Part shown: positions 14,029 through 22,490 of the stretch, piece after piece
How positions within the stretch are numbered: the first letter of the stretch is position 1
Layout of the letters: every line of letters begins with the position of its first letter
Origin: Ruminococcaceae bacterium UBA1438
GTDB lineage: Bacteria > Bacillota > Clostridia > Oscillospirales > Acutalibacteraceae
Assembly (NCBI GenBank): GCA_002329285.1
Contig: DCTO01000078.1
Span: 1,522-26,617 of the forward strand
Direction: 5' to 3'
DNA: 25,096 nucleotides
Notes under the pieces: generated by a model
Databases searched by the model: none
What the model was told of the DNA's origin: nothing
What the model saw: the letters and a program-made list of their open reading frames with translations, nothing else
Position numbers and translations under genes: made by a program

Positions 14029-14943
14029 ATGTATGATATAATTATTGTTGGCGGCGGCCCTGCGGGGATGACGGCGGCGCTCTATGCCCAGCGCAACGGC
14101 AAGCATGCGCTTGTTATTGAAAAGGCGGGCTTCGGCGGCCAGATAACAAATTCGCCAAAGGTTGAAAATTTCCCTGCTTCAGTTTCAATCAGCGGCAATG
14201 AGCTTGCGGATAAAATGTTTTCCCAGATAATGGAGCAAGGTGCAGATATTGAAATCGAAACCGTAATTTCTGTTGAGGATAAGGGCGATATTAAGGTTGT
14301 TAAAACAGAGGAGGGCGGCGCTTATGAGGCGTATGCCGTTATCCTTTCAACCGGAGTTAAGCATCGCATGCTTGGCCTTGAGGGTGAGGAGGAGCTTGTT
14401 GGCGAGGGCATTTCCTTCTGCGCGGTTTGCGATGGCGATTTTTACACCGATAAGGTGGTTTGCGTTGCAGGCGGCGGAAACTCTGCTCTGCAGGAGGCAA
14501 TCCTCCTTTCAGATAAGTGTTCAAAGGTTATTATGCTTCAGGATTTGCCTGAATTCACGGGCGAGGAAAGGTTGCAGCAGGTGCTCTTTTCAAGGGATAA
14601 TGTTGAAAAGCACACGGGCGTAAAAATAACCCGCCTTCTCAAAAGCGGGGAGGAGCTTGCCGGCGTTGAGATTAACGAAAACGGCGCGGTTAAGGAAATT
14701 GCCTGTGACGGTCTTTTTGTTGCAATCGGGCTTATTCCCGAAAATGAGCCGTTTGAATCGCTTGCGGATTTAAACAGCTTCGGCTATTTTGATTCCGATG
14801 AGCAATGCACAACCAAAACCCCGGGAATTTTTGTTGCGGGCGATTGCCGCAGCAAGTTCATCCGCCAGGTTACCACTGCGGCGGCAGACGGCACGATTGC
14901 CGCGCTTGCAGCCTGCAGATATATAAACGATATTAAAGCATAA
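14029..14943 (+). CDS. trxB: Thioredoxin-reductase-like FAD disulfide oxidoreductase
   Basis: 304 residues, a typical low-molecular-weight TrxB length. I chose ATG 14029, preceded by GGTGAT. An in-frame ATG at 13981 is inside the terminator stem. The FAD-binding motif is IIIVGGGPAGMTAALYAQR at the N-terminus. The redox centre is CAVC (C131, C134). A second dinucleotide fold follows at about 142-170 (VCVAGGGNSALQEA), and the C-terminal FAD motif is GIFVAGDCR. In standard NADPH-dependent TrxB the second fold is followed by an HRRxxxR motif that binds the 2'-phosphate. Here that place reads MLQDLPEF, so another electron donor (NADH, ferredoxin or a flavin) should be considered. Its position behind the NrdD-redoxin fusion suggests it reduces that domain, but a general thioredoxin role is equally possible. 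Confidence 0.85.
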   Translation: MYDIIIVGGGPAGMTAALYAQRNGKHALVIEKAGFGGQITNSPKVENFPASVSISGNELADKMFSQIMEQGADIEIETVISVEDKGDIKVVKTEEGGAYEAYAVILSTGVKHRMLGLEGEEELVGEGISFCAVCDGDFYTDKVVCVAGGGNSALQEAILLSDKCSKVIMLQDLPEFTGEERLQQVLFSRDNVEKHTGVKITRLLKSGEELAGVEINENGAVKEIACDGLFVAIGLIPENEPFESLADLNSFGYFDSDEQCTTKTPGIFVAGDCRSKFIRQVTTAAADGTIAALAACRYINDIKA

Positions 14944-14946
14944 AAT

Positions 14947-14977
14947 AAAGCGTTCGGATTTTGTCCGAACGCTTTTT
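14947..14977. terminator. Bidirectional terminator between trxB-like and azlD
   Basis: A 12-bp stem (AAAGCGTTCGGA / TCCGAACGCTTT) with a TTTTG loop is flanked by T-rich tails on both strands. It separates convergent genes. Confidence 0.85.
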
Positions 14978-15296
14978 ATATCGTGCATTGAATTATCAGC
15001 TCTGAAATGAAAACGCCGAGGGATGCGCCGATTGCAACGGTTAAAAGCCCGCGCTTGAAATATGCAAGTATCAGCGCAACCGCAACCCCGATTGCTGCCG
15101 TGATGAAATGCTCTGTTGCAAAGAAAACCCCGGGTATTGTCATCACGCTTAAAACTGCATATGGCATATAATAAAGAAATGAAAGAATAAATTTGTTTTC
15201 AATTTCTTTTTTAATCAGCACAAGCGGCACTGCTCTCACAAGATAAGTTACAAGCGCCATAGTTATTAAATACGGCAAAAAGGTGCCAAAACTCAT
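14976..15296 (-). CDS. azlD: AzlD family branched-chain amino acid transport subunit
   Basis: 106 residues with about four hydrophobic helices (PYLITMALVTYLVRAVPLVL, YYMPYAVLSVMTIPGVFF and others). The MALVTYLxRxxPL opening and the MPYAVLSxMTIP segment are typical of AzlD. In known systems AzlD works with AzlC as an inner-membrane exporter of branched-chain amino acids or their analogues. Its start overlaps the azlC stop by four bases (ATGA), so the two are co-translated. The 3' end abuts the bidirectional terminator. Confidence 0.88.
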   Translation of the reverse strand: MSFGTFLPYLITMALVTYLVRAVPLVLIKKEIENKFILSFLYYMPYAVLSVMTIPGVFFATEHFITAAIGVAVALILAYFKRGLLTVAIGASLGVFISELIIQCTI

Positions 15297-16024
15297 GTTT
15301 CACCCTCCTTTTCTTCTGCTTTAACGGGGAATAGGAGCGCCGCCAAAGCGCTTGCCGCAACGGAGCAGATAATAATCACAAAGCCCGCTTGCACGTGGGA
15401 AAGCAACGGCAAAAAGCGAAAAAGGCAGCTGAAGATAATTGCAATAATAACGCAGAAAAGCGTGTGCCTGTTCTCCTTTGCAGCGGGAACAACAATTGCT
15501 ATGAACATTCCGTAAATTGCAATTCCAAGCGCTGTTATCAGAATTGCGGGCAGGATGTTGCCTGCAACTGCGCCCACTATTGTGCCGATGCTCCATCCGA
15601 TATATGGAGTCAGTATCAGCCCGAACATATAGCTTCTTCCAACCTTGCTTTTTGAAGCGGCAACGGCAAAAACTTCATCCGTATTAACAAAGGCAATCAG
15701 AAAGCGGCTTGGAAGGCTAACACTGCTGTCCAGCTTCTGCGAAAGAGTAATGCTCATCAGCGCGTAGCGCAGGTTAATAATCAGCTGAGAGGCAGCAAGC
15801 TCAAACAGCGTTCCGCCCGAAACAATAATCGGCACGGCGGAAAGCTGCCCTGCGGATGTAACATTCGTCATTGAAATGAGAAGTGCCTCAAGCGATGTCA
15901 GCCCGTTTGAAATGGTGAATATTCCGAATGCAAATGCAACGGAAAAGTATCCCAGGCAAATCGGAATGCCGTCAACTATTCCTTTTAAAAAAGTATTTTC
16001 CTCAAATTTATCTGTTTTAACCAT
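15293..16024 (-). CDS. azlC: AzlC family branched-chain amino acid permease
   Basis: 243 residues from the ATG at 16022-16024. The opening FLKGIVDGIPICLGYFSVAFAFGI is a standard AzlC N-terminus, followed by TNVTSAGQLSAVPI and LINLRYALMSITLSQK, with about six to eight membrane helices. The likely role is the large subunit of an AzlCD amino acid exporter. A TTG at 16060 could extend the frame, but it coincides with the predicted -35 element and is not credible. No Shine-Dalgarno sequence precedes the ATG, and the predicted transcript start falls on or beside the ATG itself, so the mRNA may be leaderless. Confidence 0.88.
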   Translation of the reverse strand: MVKTDKFEENTFLKGIVDGIPICLGYFSVAFAFGIFTISNGLTSLEALLISMTNVTSAGQLSAVPIIVSGGTLFELAASQLIINLRYALMSITLSQKLDSSVSLPSRFLIAFVNTDEVFAVAASKSKVGRSYMFGLILTPYIGWSIGTIVGAVAGNILPAILITALGIAIYGMFIAIVVPAAKENRHTLFCVIIAIIFSCLFRFLPLLSHVQAGFVIIICSVAASALAALLFPVKAEEKEGET

Positions 16025-16030
16025 GCAAAA

Positions 16031-16060
16031 ATAATAGCACAGTAAAACGGATAAAGTCAA
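16031..16060 (-). promoter_or_regulatory. Predicted promoter of azlCD, giving a leaderless transcript
   Basis: On the minus strand, TTGACT (16055-16060) and TATTAT (16031-16036) have an 18-base spacer. Seven bases downstream of the -10 lies the A of the azlC ATG. Confidence 0.55.
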
Positions 16061-16126
16061 TAGTGCTCATTATTAATCATTTATTTCTTATATTTTGTGG
16101 GTTTTAACTAAAATTTAACAAATAGC

Positions 16127-16155
16127 TTTAAATGTAAGTTGTTATGCTGTATTAT
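16127..16155 (+). promoter_or_regulatory. Predicted promoter of the sodium symporter gene
   Basis: TTTAAA (16127-16132) and TATTAT (16150-16155) have a 17-base spacer. The start near 16162 leaves a short leader with AAAAGG before the ATG at 16188. The -35 is weak. Confidence 0.45.
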
Positions 16156-16187
16156 ATTAACAAATTTGTATGTGAAAAGGATTTGTT

Positions 16188-17540
16188 ATGGATAACAGAA
16201 ATACATTTCAGGGCAAGATAGGTTTTGTACTGGCGGCAGCGGGTTCTGCAGTAGGTCTCGGAAACCTGTGGCGCTTTCCCTATCTTGCAGCAAAGTACGG
16301 CGGGGGTATGTTCCTGCTTATTTACATCGTTCTTGCGGTAACCTTTGGTTTTGTGCTTATGGTAACCGAAATAGCAATCGGCAGAAAAACACAGCTCAGC
16401 CCGCTAAAAGCATTCGGCGCACTCAGCAAAAAATGGGGCTGGCTCGGCAAGCTTGCAACTATTGTGCCGGTTTTAATTTTTCCATATTACTGCCTTATAG
16501 GAGGCTGGGTAACTAAATACGCGGCGGTTATGGTTACAGGCAAGGTGGCTGAAGCGGCGCAGGATTCCTTCTTTGGAGAGTACATTTCCGCCACGGTTGA
16601 CCCTGTTATATGGTTTGCAATCTTTATTGTTGCAACCTCGCTTGTAATTGTTTTCGGCGTTAACAAAGGAATTGAAAAGCTCAGCCGTGTGCTTATGCCC
16701 GCACTGCTTGTAATCACAGTTGTTCTTTCAATTTATGTTGTAACAAGACCCGGCGCAATAGCAGGCGTTAAGTACTACCTGTTGCCAAACATCAGGGATT
16801 TAAGCGCAAAGACCTTTCTTGCTGCGCTCGGTCAGCTGTTCTACTCAATGTCGCTTGCAATGGGAATTATGATTACCTACGGCTCATATTTCTCAAAGGA
16901 GGAGCATATTGAAAAGGCAACCAGGCAGATAGAGCTTTTTGATACGGCAATCGCAATTCTTGCCGGCCTTATGATTATTCCTGCTGTATTCGCTTTCTCA
17001 GGCGGAGATAAGGAGGCGCTCGGCACGGGTCCTTCGCTTATGTTTGTAACTCTGCCAAAGGTGTTTAACAGTATGCCCGGCGGCAGCATTATCGGCGCTA
17101 TGTTCTTTATACTCGTGCTATTTGCCGCTATAACCAGTTCGGTTTCGATTCTGGAGGCAATTGTTTCCGGCTTGTTGGACAGCTTTAAAATCAGCCGTCT
17201 AAATGCAACTCTGCTCGTTTCGGTTTACGGTATTGTTGTCGGCATTGTTTGCTCGCTCGGCTTTGGCGTATGGAACGGCATTACAATCTTTGGCTTCAGT
17301 ATTCTTGACTTTTTGGATTTTGTTTCAAACAGTGTTTTGCTTCCGCTTGTGGGTATGCTTACCTGCGTTGTCGTTGGCTTTGTCATCAAGCCGAATGTTA
17401 TTATCAGCGAGGTTGAGCTTAACGGCGAGTTTAAAATGAAGCATTTTTACAGAGCAATGGTAAAGTGGGTTGCACCGATTTTCATTTTTGCGATCCTCGT
17501 TTCCGGTATTCTCCAGGGCTTTGGATTTTTAACAATTTAA
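16188..17540 (+). CDS. Neurotransmitter:sodium symporter (NSS/SNF) family transporter
   Basis: 450 residues with about eleven membrane helices, close in size to the bacterial amino acid transporter MhsT. The family signature is clear at positions 8-40: QGKIGFVLAAAGSAVGLGNL then WRFPYLAAKYGGG. This forms the unwound helix 1 that binds sodium and substrate. EIAIGRK and the mid-protein segment FYSMSLAMGIMITYGSYFSK are also typical of the family. Bacterial relatives (LeuT, TnaT, MhsT) import hydrophobic or aromatic amino acids with sodium; which one is used here cannot be read from sequence. The gene is divergent from azlCD and ends at a bidirectional terminator. Confidence 0.92.
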   Translation: MDNRNTFQGKIGFVLAAAGSAVGLGNLWRFPYLAAKYGGGMFLLIYIVLAVTFGFVLMVTEIAIGRKTQLSPLKAFGALSKKWGWLGKLATIVPVLIFPYYCLIGGWVTKYAAVMVTGKVAEAAQDSFFGEYISATVDPVIWFAIFIVATSLVIVFGVNKGIEKLSRVLMPALLVITVVLSIYVVTRPGAIAGVKYYLLPNIRDLSAKTFLAALGQLFYSMSLAMGIMITYGSYFSKEEHIEKATRQIELFDTAIAILAGLMIIPAVFAFSGGDKEALGTGPSLMFVTLPKVFNSMPGGSIIGAMFFILVLFAAITSSVSILEAIVSGLLDSFKISRLNATLLVSVYGIVVGIVCSLGFGVWNGITIFGFSILDFLDFVSNSVLLPLVGMLTCVVVGFVIKPNVIISEVELNGEFKMKHFYRAMVKWVAPIFIFAILVSGILQGFGFLTI

Positions 17541-17555
17541 CAATATGCAAAACAA

Positions 17556-17585
17556 AAAAGCGTTCAGTTTTTACTGAACGCTTTT
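17556..17585. terminator. Bidirectional terminator between symporter and GH3 genes
   Basis: A 13-bp stem (AAAAGCGTTCAGT / ACTGAACGCTTTT) with a TTTT loop and T-rich flanks on both strands lies between two convergent genes. Confidence 0.85.
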
Positions 17586-17607
17586 GCTTTTTTATTTACT
17601 TTTATAT

Positions 17608-20034
17608 TCAGAATTTCAGCTTCAACGCAAGCTTTAAAACATTTTTTGCGGTGCGCTCAAGCTCGGCGCGCGTTATGCCGCCCTCCTCGCCGAGAGTTGG
17701 CAGCAGCGTGCCGTCTGAAACGTACTTTTTGGCGGTGTGCTTGCCGCCTGGCATAAGCACGTCAACCTGCGCGCGAACGCGATAAGCATTGTCCTTAATA
17801 TTCGGAAATTCGGGGCTTGCGGATTTCTGCATCCACCAGTCCGTCATAACGTTTCCGTCATATCCCCATTCGCCGCGAAGCACGGTTGTCACAAGGTCGT
17901 AATTATAATGGCTCCAAACGCTGTTGATTTTGTTGTAGCTCGTCATAATATTAAGCGGCTTGCTTTCCTTAACGGCGATTTCAAAGCCCTTCAGATAGAT
18001 TTCACGCAGCGCTCTTTGCGAAATGCGTGTATCAGTCTTTGTTCTGTGCGCCTCCTGGTTATTGCAGGCAAAATGCTTGGGGCAGGCTGAAACGCCAGAG
18101 CTCTGAACTCCTCTGATATATGCTGCGCCCATCTTGCCGGAAAGAAGCGGATCCTCTGAAAAATATTCAAAGTTTCTTCCGCAAAGCACGTTGCGGTGAA
18201 TGTTCATTCCCGGGGCAAGCAAAACATCGCTGCCAACCTTAACCATTTCCTTGCCGGTAACCGTTGTCAGCTCCTCAACCAGCGGGCAGTTAAAGGTGCT
18301 TGCAAGCGCCGTGCCGCAAGGGATCAGAGATGTGTATTGCTTAATGCGGATGCCGGCAGGGCCGTCAGTTGTGATAATCGGCGGCACGCCCTTTTCCCGA
18401 AGCGCGGGGATAATGCCGCCAAATGCGCCCGCGTTGCCGGCAACGCCGAATTTGCTGTCCATCATGCCCTGGCCTCTGGTGAGCGCTTCAAGCTCCTTTT
18501 CATCCAGCTGGCTGATGAATTCATCAAGCGTGATTTTGCCCTCTGCAACCTCGCTGAATTTATGCCCGTTATCGCCATTAAAGCCGATTTCCTCGGGCAG
18601 ATTATCAATAATTCTCTGTTTAAGATAAGGCTTGCTTGCCTCAACAACCTCATAATCGGGAAGAAGCGAATCGCCCTCATCATTAACGGTCAGCCTCTCA
18701 AAAGCTTTAACAACGCCGCATACCTCGCCAAGCTGCTCAATAACGGCGTATGTCAGCCATGCGTTGCCGGCAAGCGTTTCGGTGCGAACGCTGTTTCCTG
18801 CAAAGAAGCGATATTCGCCCTCCTCAAGCACATAGGCAAACTGATTTCCCGTTTTGCCCGTGTCATCAAAGGAAGCAATGTCATAAAGCGAGCAGGAAAG
18901 GGTGATTTCCTCGCTTTCCTTGGGGGCAAGCTCTCCGGTTTTTGCAAAGGCAACAAGGCTTTTTTTCGCTTTTTTCAGCTTGCCTTGAGGGGGGCTCACA
19001 TAAAGCTGAACAACCTCTTTGCCGCTAACATTGCCCTTGTTTTTAACCCTGATTGTGAATTCAAAGCCGCTCTTTGTTTGCCTGAATTTCTTTGGCTTGA
19101 TTTCAAATTCGGTGTAGCTTAATCCAAATCCGAAGGGATAAAGCACCTTTTCGGGGCAGAAGGTTTCAAAATAGCGATAGCCCACGAAAATATCCTCTTT
19201 ATAGTAATTATAATCCTTGCCGCCAAAATCAGCAGATGAGGGATAATCCTCATAATTTCTTGCAATTGCGCAGGGCAGCTTGCCGCTTGGGGAAACCTTG
19301 CCGCAAAGCATGTTTGCAAGTGCGTTTCCGCTTTCCATTCCGCATTGCCACGCGCTGACTATTGCTGAAATTCTGCCCTCATATTTCTCGGTCCACGCCA
19401 TATCGATAACGTTTCCGCAGTTAAGAATAACGGCAACGCGGCTGAAATGCGCAGTAACCAAATTCAGCATATCAAACTCTGCATCGGTCAGATAATAGCT
19501 GCCCTTTTCAAGCTTGTTTTCCCTGTCCTCTCCTGCGGCTCTGCCGATAACAACAAGTGCAAGATCACTGCCTTTAGCCGCAGCCTCAACACTGCCAACG
19601 GATAAATCCATCTCCGGGTAATTCATCGGCCAGTGGCCCCAGATGCCGTGCAGCACGGGGTTTGCCTTGCACCACTGCGCATATTCCTCAACAAGCGGAT
19701 TGAAAAGCTTAACGTTGTTATTCTTCAACCCTTCAATCAGATTAATTTTGTAAGGCGCGTTAACATCGCCGCCGCTGCCGTAGCCAACATAAAACCAATC
19801 CTGCTGGCAGCGTCCGAAAACCGCAACGGTTTCATTTTCCTTTATCGGAAGCAGATTGCCGTCGTTTTTAAGAAGAACAATGCTTTCCTCTGAAGCTGCG
19901 CGCGCCTTTTCGGGCATATCTTCAAAGATAATTGCTTCGCCTTCAGCATTATTTTCAAGCTGGGCAACGTTGTTATCAGTAACAATTTCGGTTATTTTCT
20001 GTGCGGCTTTATCCAATTCATTTATTAAGCTCAT
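17608..20034 (-). CDS. GH3 beta-glucosidase-like enzyme with swapped domain order
   Basis: 808 residues, no signal peptide, so cytoplasmic. The usual GH3 order is reversed. Residues about 45-310 are the GH3 C-terminal alpha/beta domain (ESIVLLKNDGNLLPI ... YPFGFGLSYTEF). Residues about 320-420 are the fibronectin-III-like domain (FTIRVKNKGNVSGKEVVQLY). Residues about 515-808 are the catalytic barrel: TTDGPAGIR, GRNFEYFSEDP, KHF motif with H654, and nucleophile D732 in VMTDWW. This arrangement is known from Ruminococcus albus and Butyrivibrio beta-glucosidases. It probably removes beta-linked glucose or similar sugars from imported oligosaccharides. It lies 18 bases behind the symporter gene and shares its transcript. 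AAAGG precedes the ATG. Confidence 0.92.
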   Translation of the reverse strand: MSLINELDKAAQKITEIVTDNNVAQLENNAEGEAIIFEDMPEKARAASEESIVLLKNDGNLLPIKENETVAVFGRCQQDWFYVGYGSGGDVNAPYKINLIEGLKNNNVKLFNPLVEEYAQWCKANPVLHGIWGHWPMNYPEMDLSVGSVEAAAKGSDLALVVIGRAAGEDRENKLEKGSYYLTDAEFDMLNLVTAHFSRVAVILNCGNVIDMAWTEKYEGRISAIVSAWQCGMESGNALANMLCGKVSPSGKLPCAIARNYEDYPSSADFGGKDYNYYKEDIFVGYRYFETFCPEKVLYPFGFGLSYTEFEIKPKKFRQTKSGFEFTIRVKNKGNVSGKEVVQLYVSPPQGKLKKAKKSLVAFAKTGELAPKESEEITLSCSLYDIASFDDTGKTGNQFAYVLEEGEYRFFAGNSVRTETLAGNAWLTYAVIEQLGEVCGVVKAFERLTVNDEGDSLLPDYEVVEASKPYLKQRIIDNLPEEIGFNGDNGHKFSEVAEGKITLDEFISQLDEKELEALTRGQGMMDSKFGVAGNAGAFGGIIPALREKGVPPIITTDGPAGIRIKQYTSLIPCGTALASTFNCPLVEELTTVTGKEMVKVGSDVLLAPGMNIHRNVLCGRNFEYFSEDPLLSGKMGAAYIRGVQSSGVSACPKHFACNNQEAHRTKTDTRISQRALREIYLKGFEIAVKESKPLNIMTSYNKINSVWSHYNYDLVTTVLRGEWGYDGNVMTDWWMQKSASPEFPNIKDNAYRVRAQVDVLMPGGKHTAKKYVSDGTLLPTLGEEGGITRAELERTAKNVLKLALKLKF

Positions 20035-20052
20035 AGTGTTTTAACCTTTTAA

Positions 20053-22374
20053 TTATTTCTTTTCAGCCTTGCGCTTTTCAAGCTCAGCCTCTTCCTCTGC
20101 CTTTTTTGCGACAGCCTCGGCCTCTTTTTCCTTCTCCTCCTGCTCAGCCTTCAGTTTTGCTTCGTCATAAAGCGCGGCAATCTCATCAAAGTGGCTGTAA
20201 TTCTCCTGCTGGGTGAGAAGCTTTTTGGCGTCAATATATGGCTTTGCGGCGCGGTTGAATTTTGCAAATTCATCCATAAGCGCCTTTGCTTCTTTCTGAA
20301 TTTCTTTTTTCTCTGCCTGAAGGGCCTTGGCTTTTGCCTTGTCGCCCGCTGAAACCAAATCAAAGATTTCCGCATCAAGCGCGTCCTCTTTATCAAAGAG
20401 CGCGGTAAGCTCGGCCATAGACGGCTCCTTAAATTCGTTTATCGTGCCGTAATATTTGTCAAAAGCCTTCTTTGCAGAGATGTTTTTCTTTGCAAATTCA
20501 ATTCTGAATTTGCGCAGCTCCTTTTCATCCTCCGTGCTCTTAGGCAGTGCCTTTGCGGCTTTAAGCTCGCCTTTGGCGGTTGCAAGGTCAATATTTTTAA
20601 TATGGTCAAGCCCTGCGTTAAACACGCCCCGGCTCACCTCAACCTGGTGCCTGTAAAGCGGGGAATCAAATTTGTCAAGCTCCTTGCAAACAAATTGCGA
20701 AATCTCTATTTCTTCATTATATTCAAGGTCTGCTCTGTATTGCTTTCTGCCCTTGCTCTTATCGGGTGTTATCAGCTCTGCCGCGGCCTTTTCTTTTGCA
20801 TCGTTAACAAGGTCAATTGCCTCAACAAGCTGGCTGTTTTTCAGCGCGTTGTTTGCATAATCCTCAAACATAGCCCTGACCTGAAGCACGCGGATAATGC
20901 TCTTTTGCTTCTTTTCCGTAAAATCATAAAAGAAATAGGGCACAACGTTAAGGAATGCGCCGACTGCGCACATAATGATAAGCGCCGGCAGGAATTTCCA
21001 AAGCAAGCCGGGTTCGCCCGTATCAACAAAAAGGATGTCAAACGATTTTTCATAACCGTTGCCCTCGTGAATGCCGAATTTGCTCTGAACTGCCGGAATA
21101 ACTGCGGAGGTTGCAAGGGTAACAAGATTGCCTATTGTTGCAACAGCGGCAAACATACCGTCAATTCTTTCGCCGGAGCGGTATTGCTGATAATCGCGGA
21201 TATCCGCCTGAATTGCGGGTGTGGTAATCTGCTCAAAGGCGCTGAACAAATAGTTAGTCCATATACAAATAACCAGCCACCAGAAATTGCGCACGTTGAT
21301 GAGCATAAGCAGAATGCACACAACATTCATCATATTAACCGTAATAAGCACGGCTTTTTTTCCAAACCGCTTAACGAAGAAGGGCGCGGCAATCATTCCC
21401 CAAAGAGAGGCATTGCCGATTAACACCCAGGCAATCCCGTATGTTGCGGGGGAAACCGTGCGGCCGTAGTTTTGGTTATAGTAAAGAATATTATAATATG
21501 CAAGCTCAAGGAAGCCAAGCCAGCCCGCAAGCGAGATAATCCAGAAATACTTGTTTTTGGCAACCTCTTTGAGGGCGTCAATAAATCTGATTTGAATTGT
21601 GTGCGTTTTTGCCTGCACGATTTTTTCCTGTGTGTTGGCGAAAACAACAATCGTTAAAGCAATGCCGATTACGGCGTATATCGGATAAGCAATTCTGTAA
21701 ATCAGAATATCGGATTGATCTTTTTTTGTTATTTGAGCGATAAGCGGATTAACGAAATTCATAATTGAAGGTGCAAGGGAATAAACAACCGCTTTTATCG
21801 CAAGAACATCGGTTCTCTCCTGCGTGTTCGGAGAAAGCACGTGAATAAGATTTTCATATGCATCTTTGAAGAAGAAGAAGAAAAAGTGCAGCCCCAGATT
21901 ACATATGAAAACAACCGTAACCTTAATCAGGTATCCCTTTTCCTGCCCAAACATCTGTCCCGGGAAAAGATTATACATCTGCTCATAAGGAAACCAGACG
22001 TAAATAAGCGCCAGTATAGCCGTGGGAATACCCATTGACATCAGATAGGGCCTGTATTTACCGCCCTTGCCTCGCGTATTATCAACCATATTAGCCCTAA
22101 CGGCAGTCAACGGAACGTTCAGTATGGTGGCAATAAGATATATTATGTAAGAATGAGTCGGGTCAACACCGATAGCCGTGCTGACAATGATGTTCGTTGT
22201 GCTAACTATCAGCGTTGAGCCAAGCTGAATAATGAAATATGCGCCGATTCCGCCAATTGCATAAGATGCAATTTCCTTAAAGGGCATATATTTGCCCTTT
22301 GGCGGCTCCTTCCAATAGTATCGCACATTGTTAATCAGGCTTTGCGCCTTAGCCTTAATGTTTGTATCTGCCAT
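20053..22374 (-). CDS. GPH-type (MFS) sugar:cation symporter with long cytosolic C-terminal tail
   Basis: 773 residues. Residues about 35-485 form the twelve-helix major-facilitator core of the glycoside-pentoside-hexuronide:cation type, with the conserved loop VDNTRGKGGKYRPY (97-110) and ITTPAIQADIRDYQQYRSGERIDG (383-406). It should import oligosaccharides for the downstream GH3. Residues about 486-773 are an unusual soluble extension of roughly 290 residues, highly charged and mostly helical, ending in a Lys/Glu/Ala coiled coil (KAEQEEKEKEAEAVAKKAEE). Normal GPH transporters are about 450-500 residues. A run of six Phe (F164-F169) is encoded by a TTC-rich microsatellite near 21868-21885. 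GGGGAG lies just before the ATG. Confidence 0.88.
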   Translation of the reverse strand: MADTNIKAKAQSLINNVRYYWKEPPKGKYMPFKEIASYAIGGIGAYFIIQLGSTLIVSTTNIIVSTAIGVDPTHSYIIYLIATILNVPLTAVRANMVDNTRGKGGKYRPYLMSMGIPTAILALIYVWFPYEQMYNLFPGQMFGQEKGYLIKVTVVFICNLGLHFFFFFFKDAYENLIHVLSPNTQERTDVLAIKAVVYSLAPSIMNFVNPLIAQITKKDQSDILIYRIAYPIYAVIGIALTIVVFANTQEKIVQAKTHTIQIRFIDALKEVAKNKYFWIISLAGWLGFLELAYYNILYYNQNYGRTVSPATYGIAWVLIGNASLWGMIAAPFFVKRFGKKAVLITVNMMNVVCILLMLINVRNFWWLVICIWTNYLFSAFEQITTPAIQADIRDYQQYRSGERIDGMFAAVATIGNLVTLATSAVIPAVQSKFGIHEGNGYEKSFDILFVDTGEPGLLWKFLPALIIMCAVGAFLNVVPYFFYDFTEKKQKSIIRVLQVRAMFEDYANNALKNSQLVEAIDLVNDAKEKAAAELITPDKSKGRKQYRADLEYNEEIEISQFVCKELDKFDSPLYRHQVEVSRGVFNAGLDHIKNIDLATAKGELKAAKALPKSTEDEKELRKFRIEFAKKNISAKKAFDKYYGTINEFKEPSMAELTALFDKEDALDAEIFDLVSAGDKAKAKALQAEKKEIQKEAKALMDEFAKFNRAAKPYIDAKKLLTQQENYSHFDEIAALYDEAKLKAEQEEKEKEAEAVAKKAEEEAELEKRKAEKK

Positions 22375-22405
22375 AAACCTCTCCCCAAAAGTATTTTATA
22401 ACCTC

Positions 22406-22434
22406 ATATTATCACAATTGCTTTAACAGGGCAA
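22406..22434 (-). promoter_or_regulatory. Possible promoter of the symporter-GH3 operon
   Basis: On the minus strand, TTGCCC (22429-22434) and TAATAT (22406-22411) are 17 bases apart, upstream of the symporter ATG at 22374. Both boxes are imperfect. Confidence 0.4.
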
Positions 22435-22451
22435 TATAATTGTATAAAAAA

Positions 22452-22473
22452 ACGCCCCGCATTTTTGCGGGGC
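22452..22473 (-). terminator. Rho-independent terminator of the GH27 gene
   Basis: An 8-bp GC-rich stem (GCCCCGCA / TGCGGGGC) has a 4-base loop; on the minus strand GTTTTTTTAT follows. It lies 17 bases after the GH27 stop codon and separates it from the symporter-GH3 operon. Confidence 0.85.
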
Positions 22474-22490
22474 AGAAACATAAAACATTT

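Noticed and set aside
16025..16060. TTG start extending AzlC by 12 residues
   Set aside because: It coincides with the -35 element, and the added residues do not resemble AzlC.
18196..19122. 308-codon open frame on the plus strand
   Set aside because: It is antisense to the GH3 gene, has no recognisable domain, and reads as composition-driven shadow. The same applies to 20602-21423 and 10738-11313.
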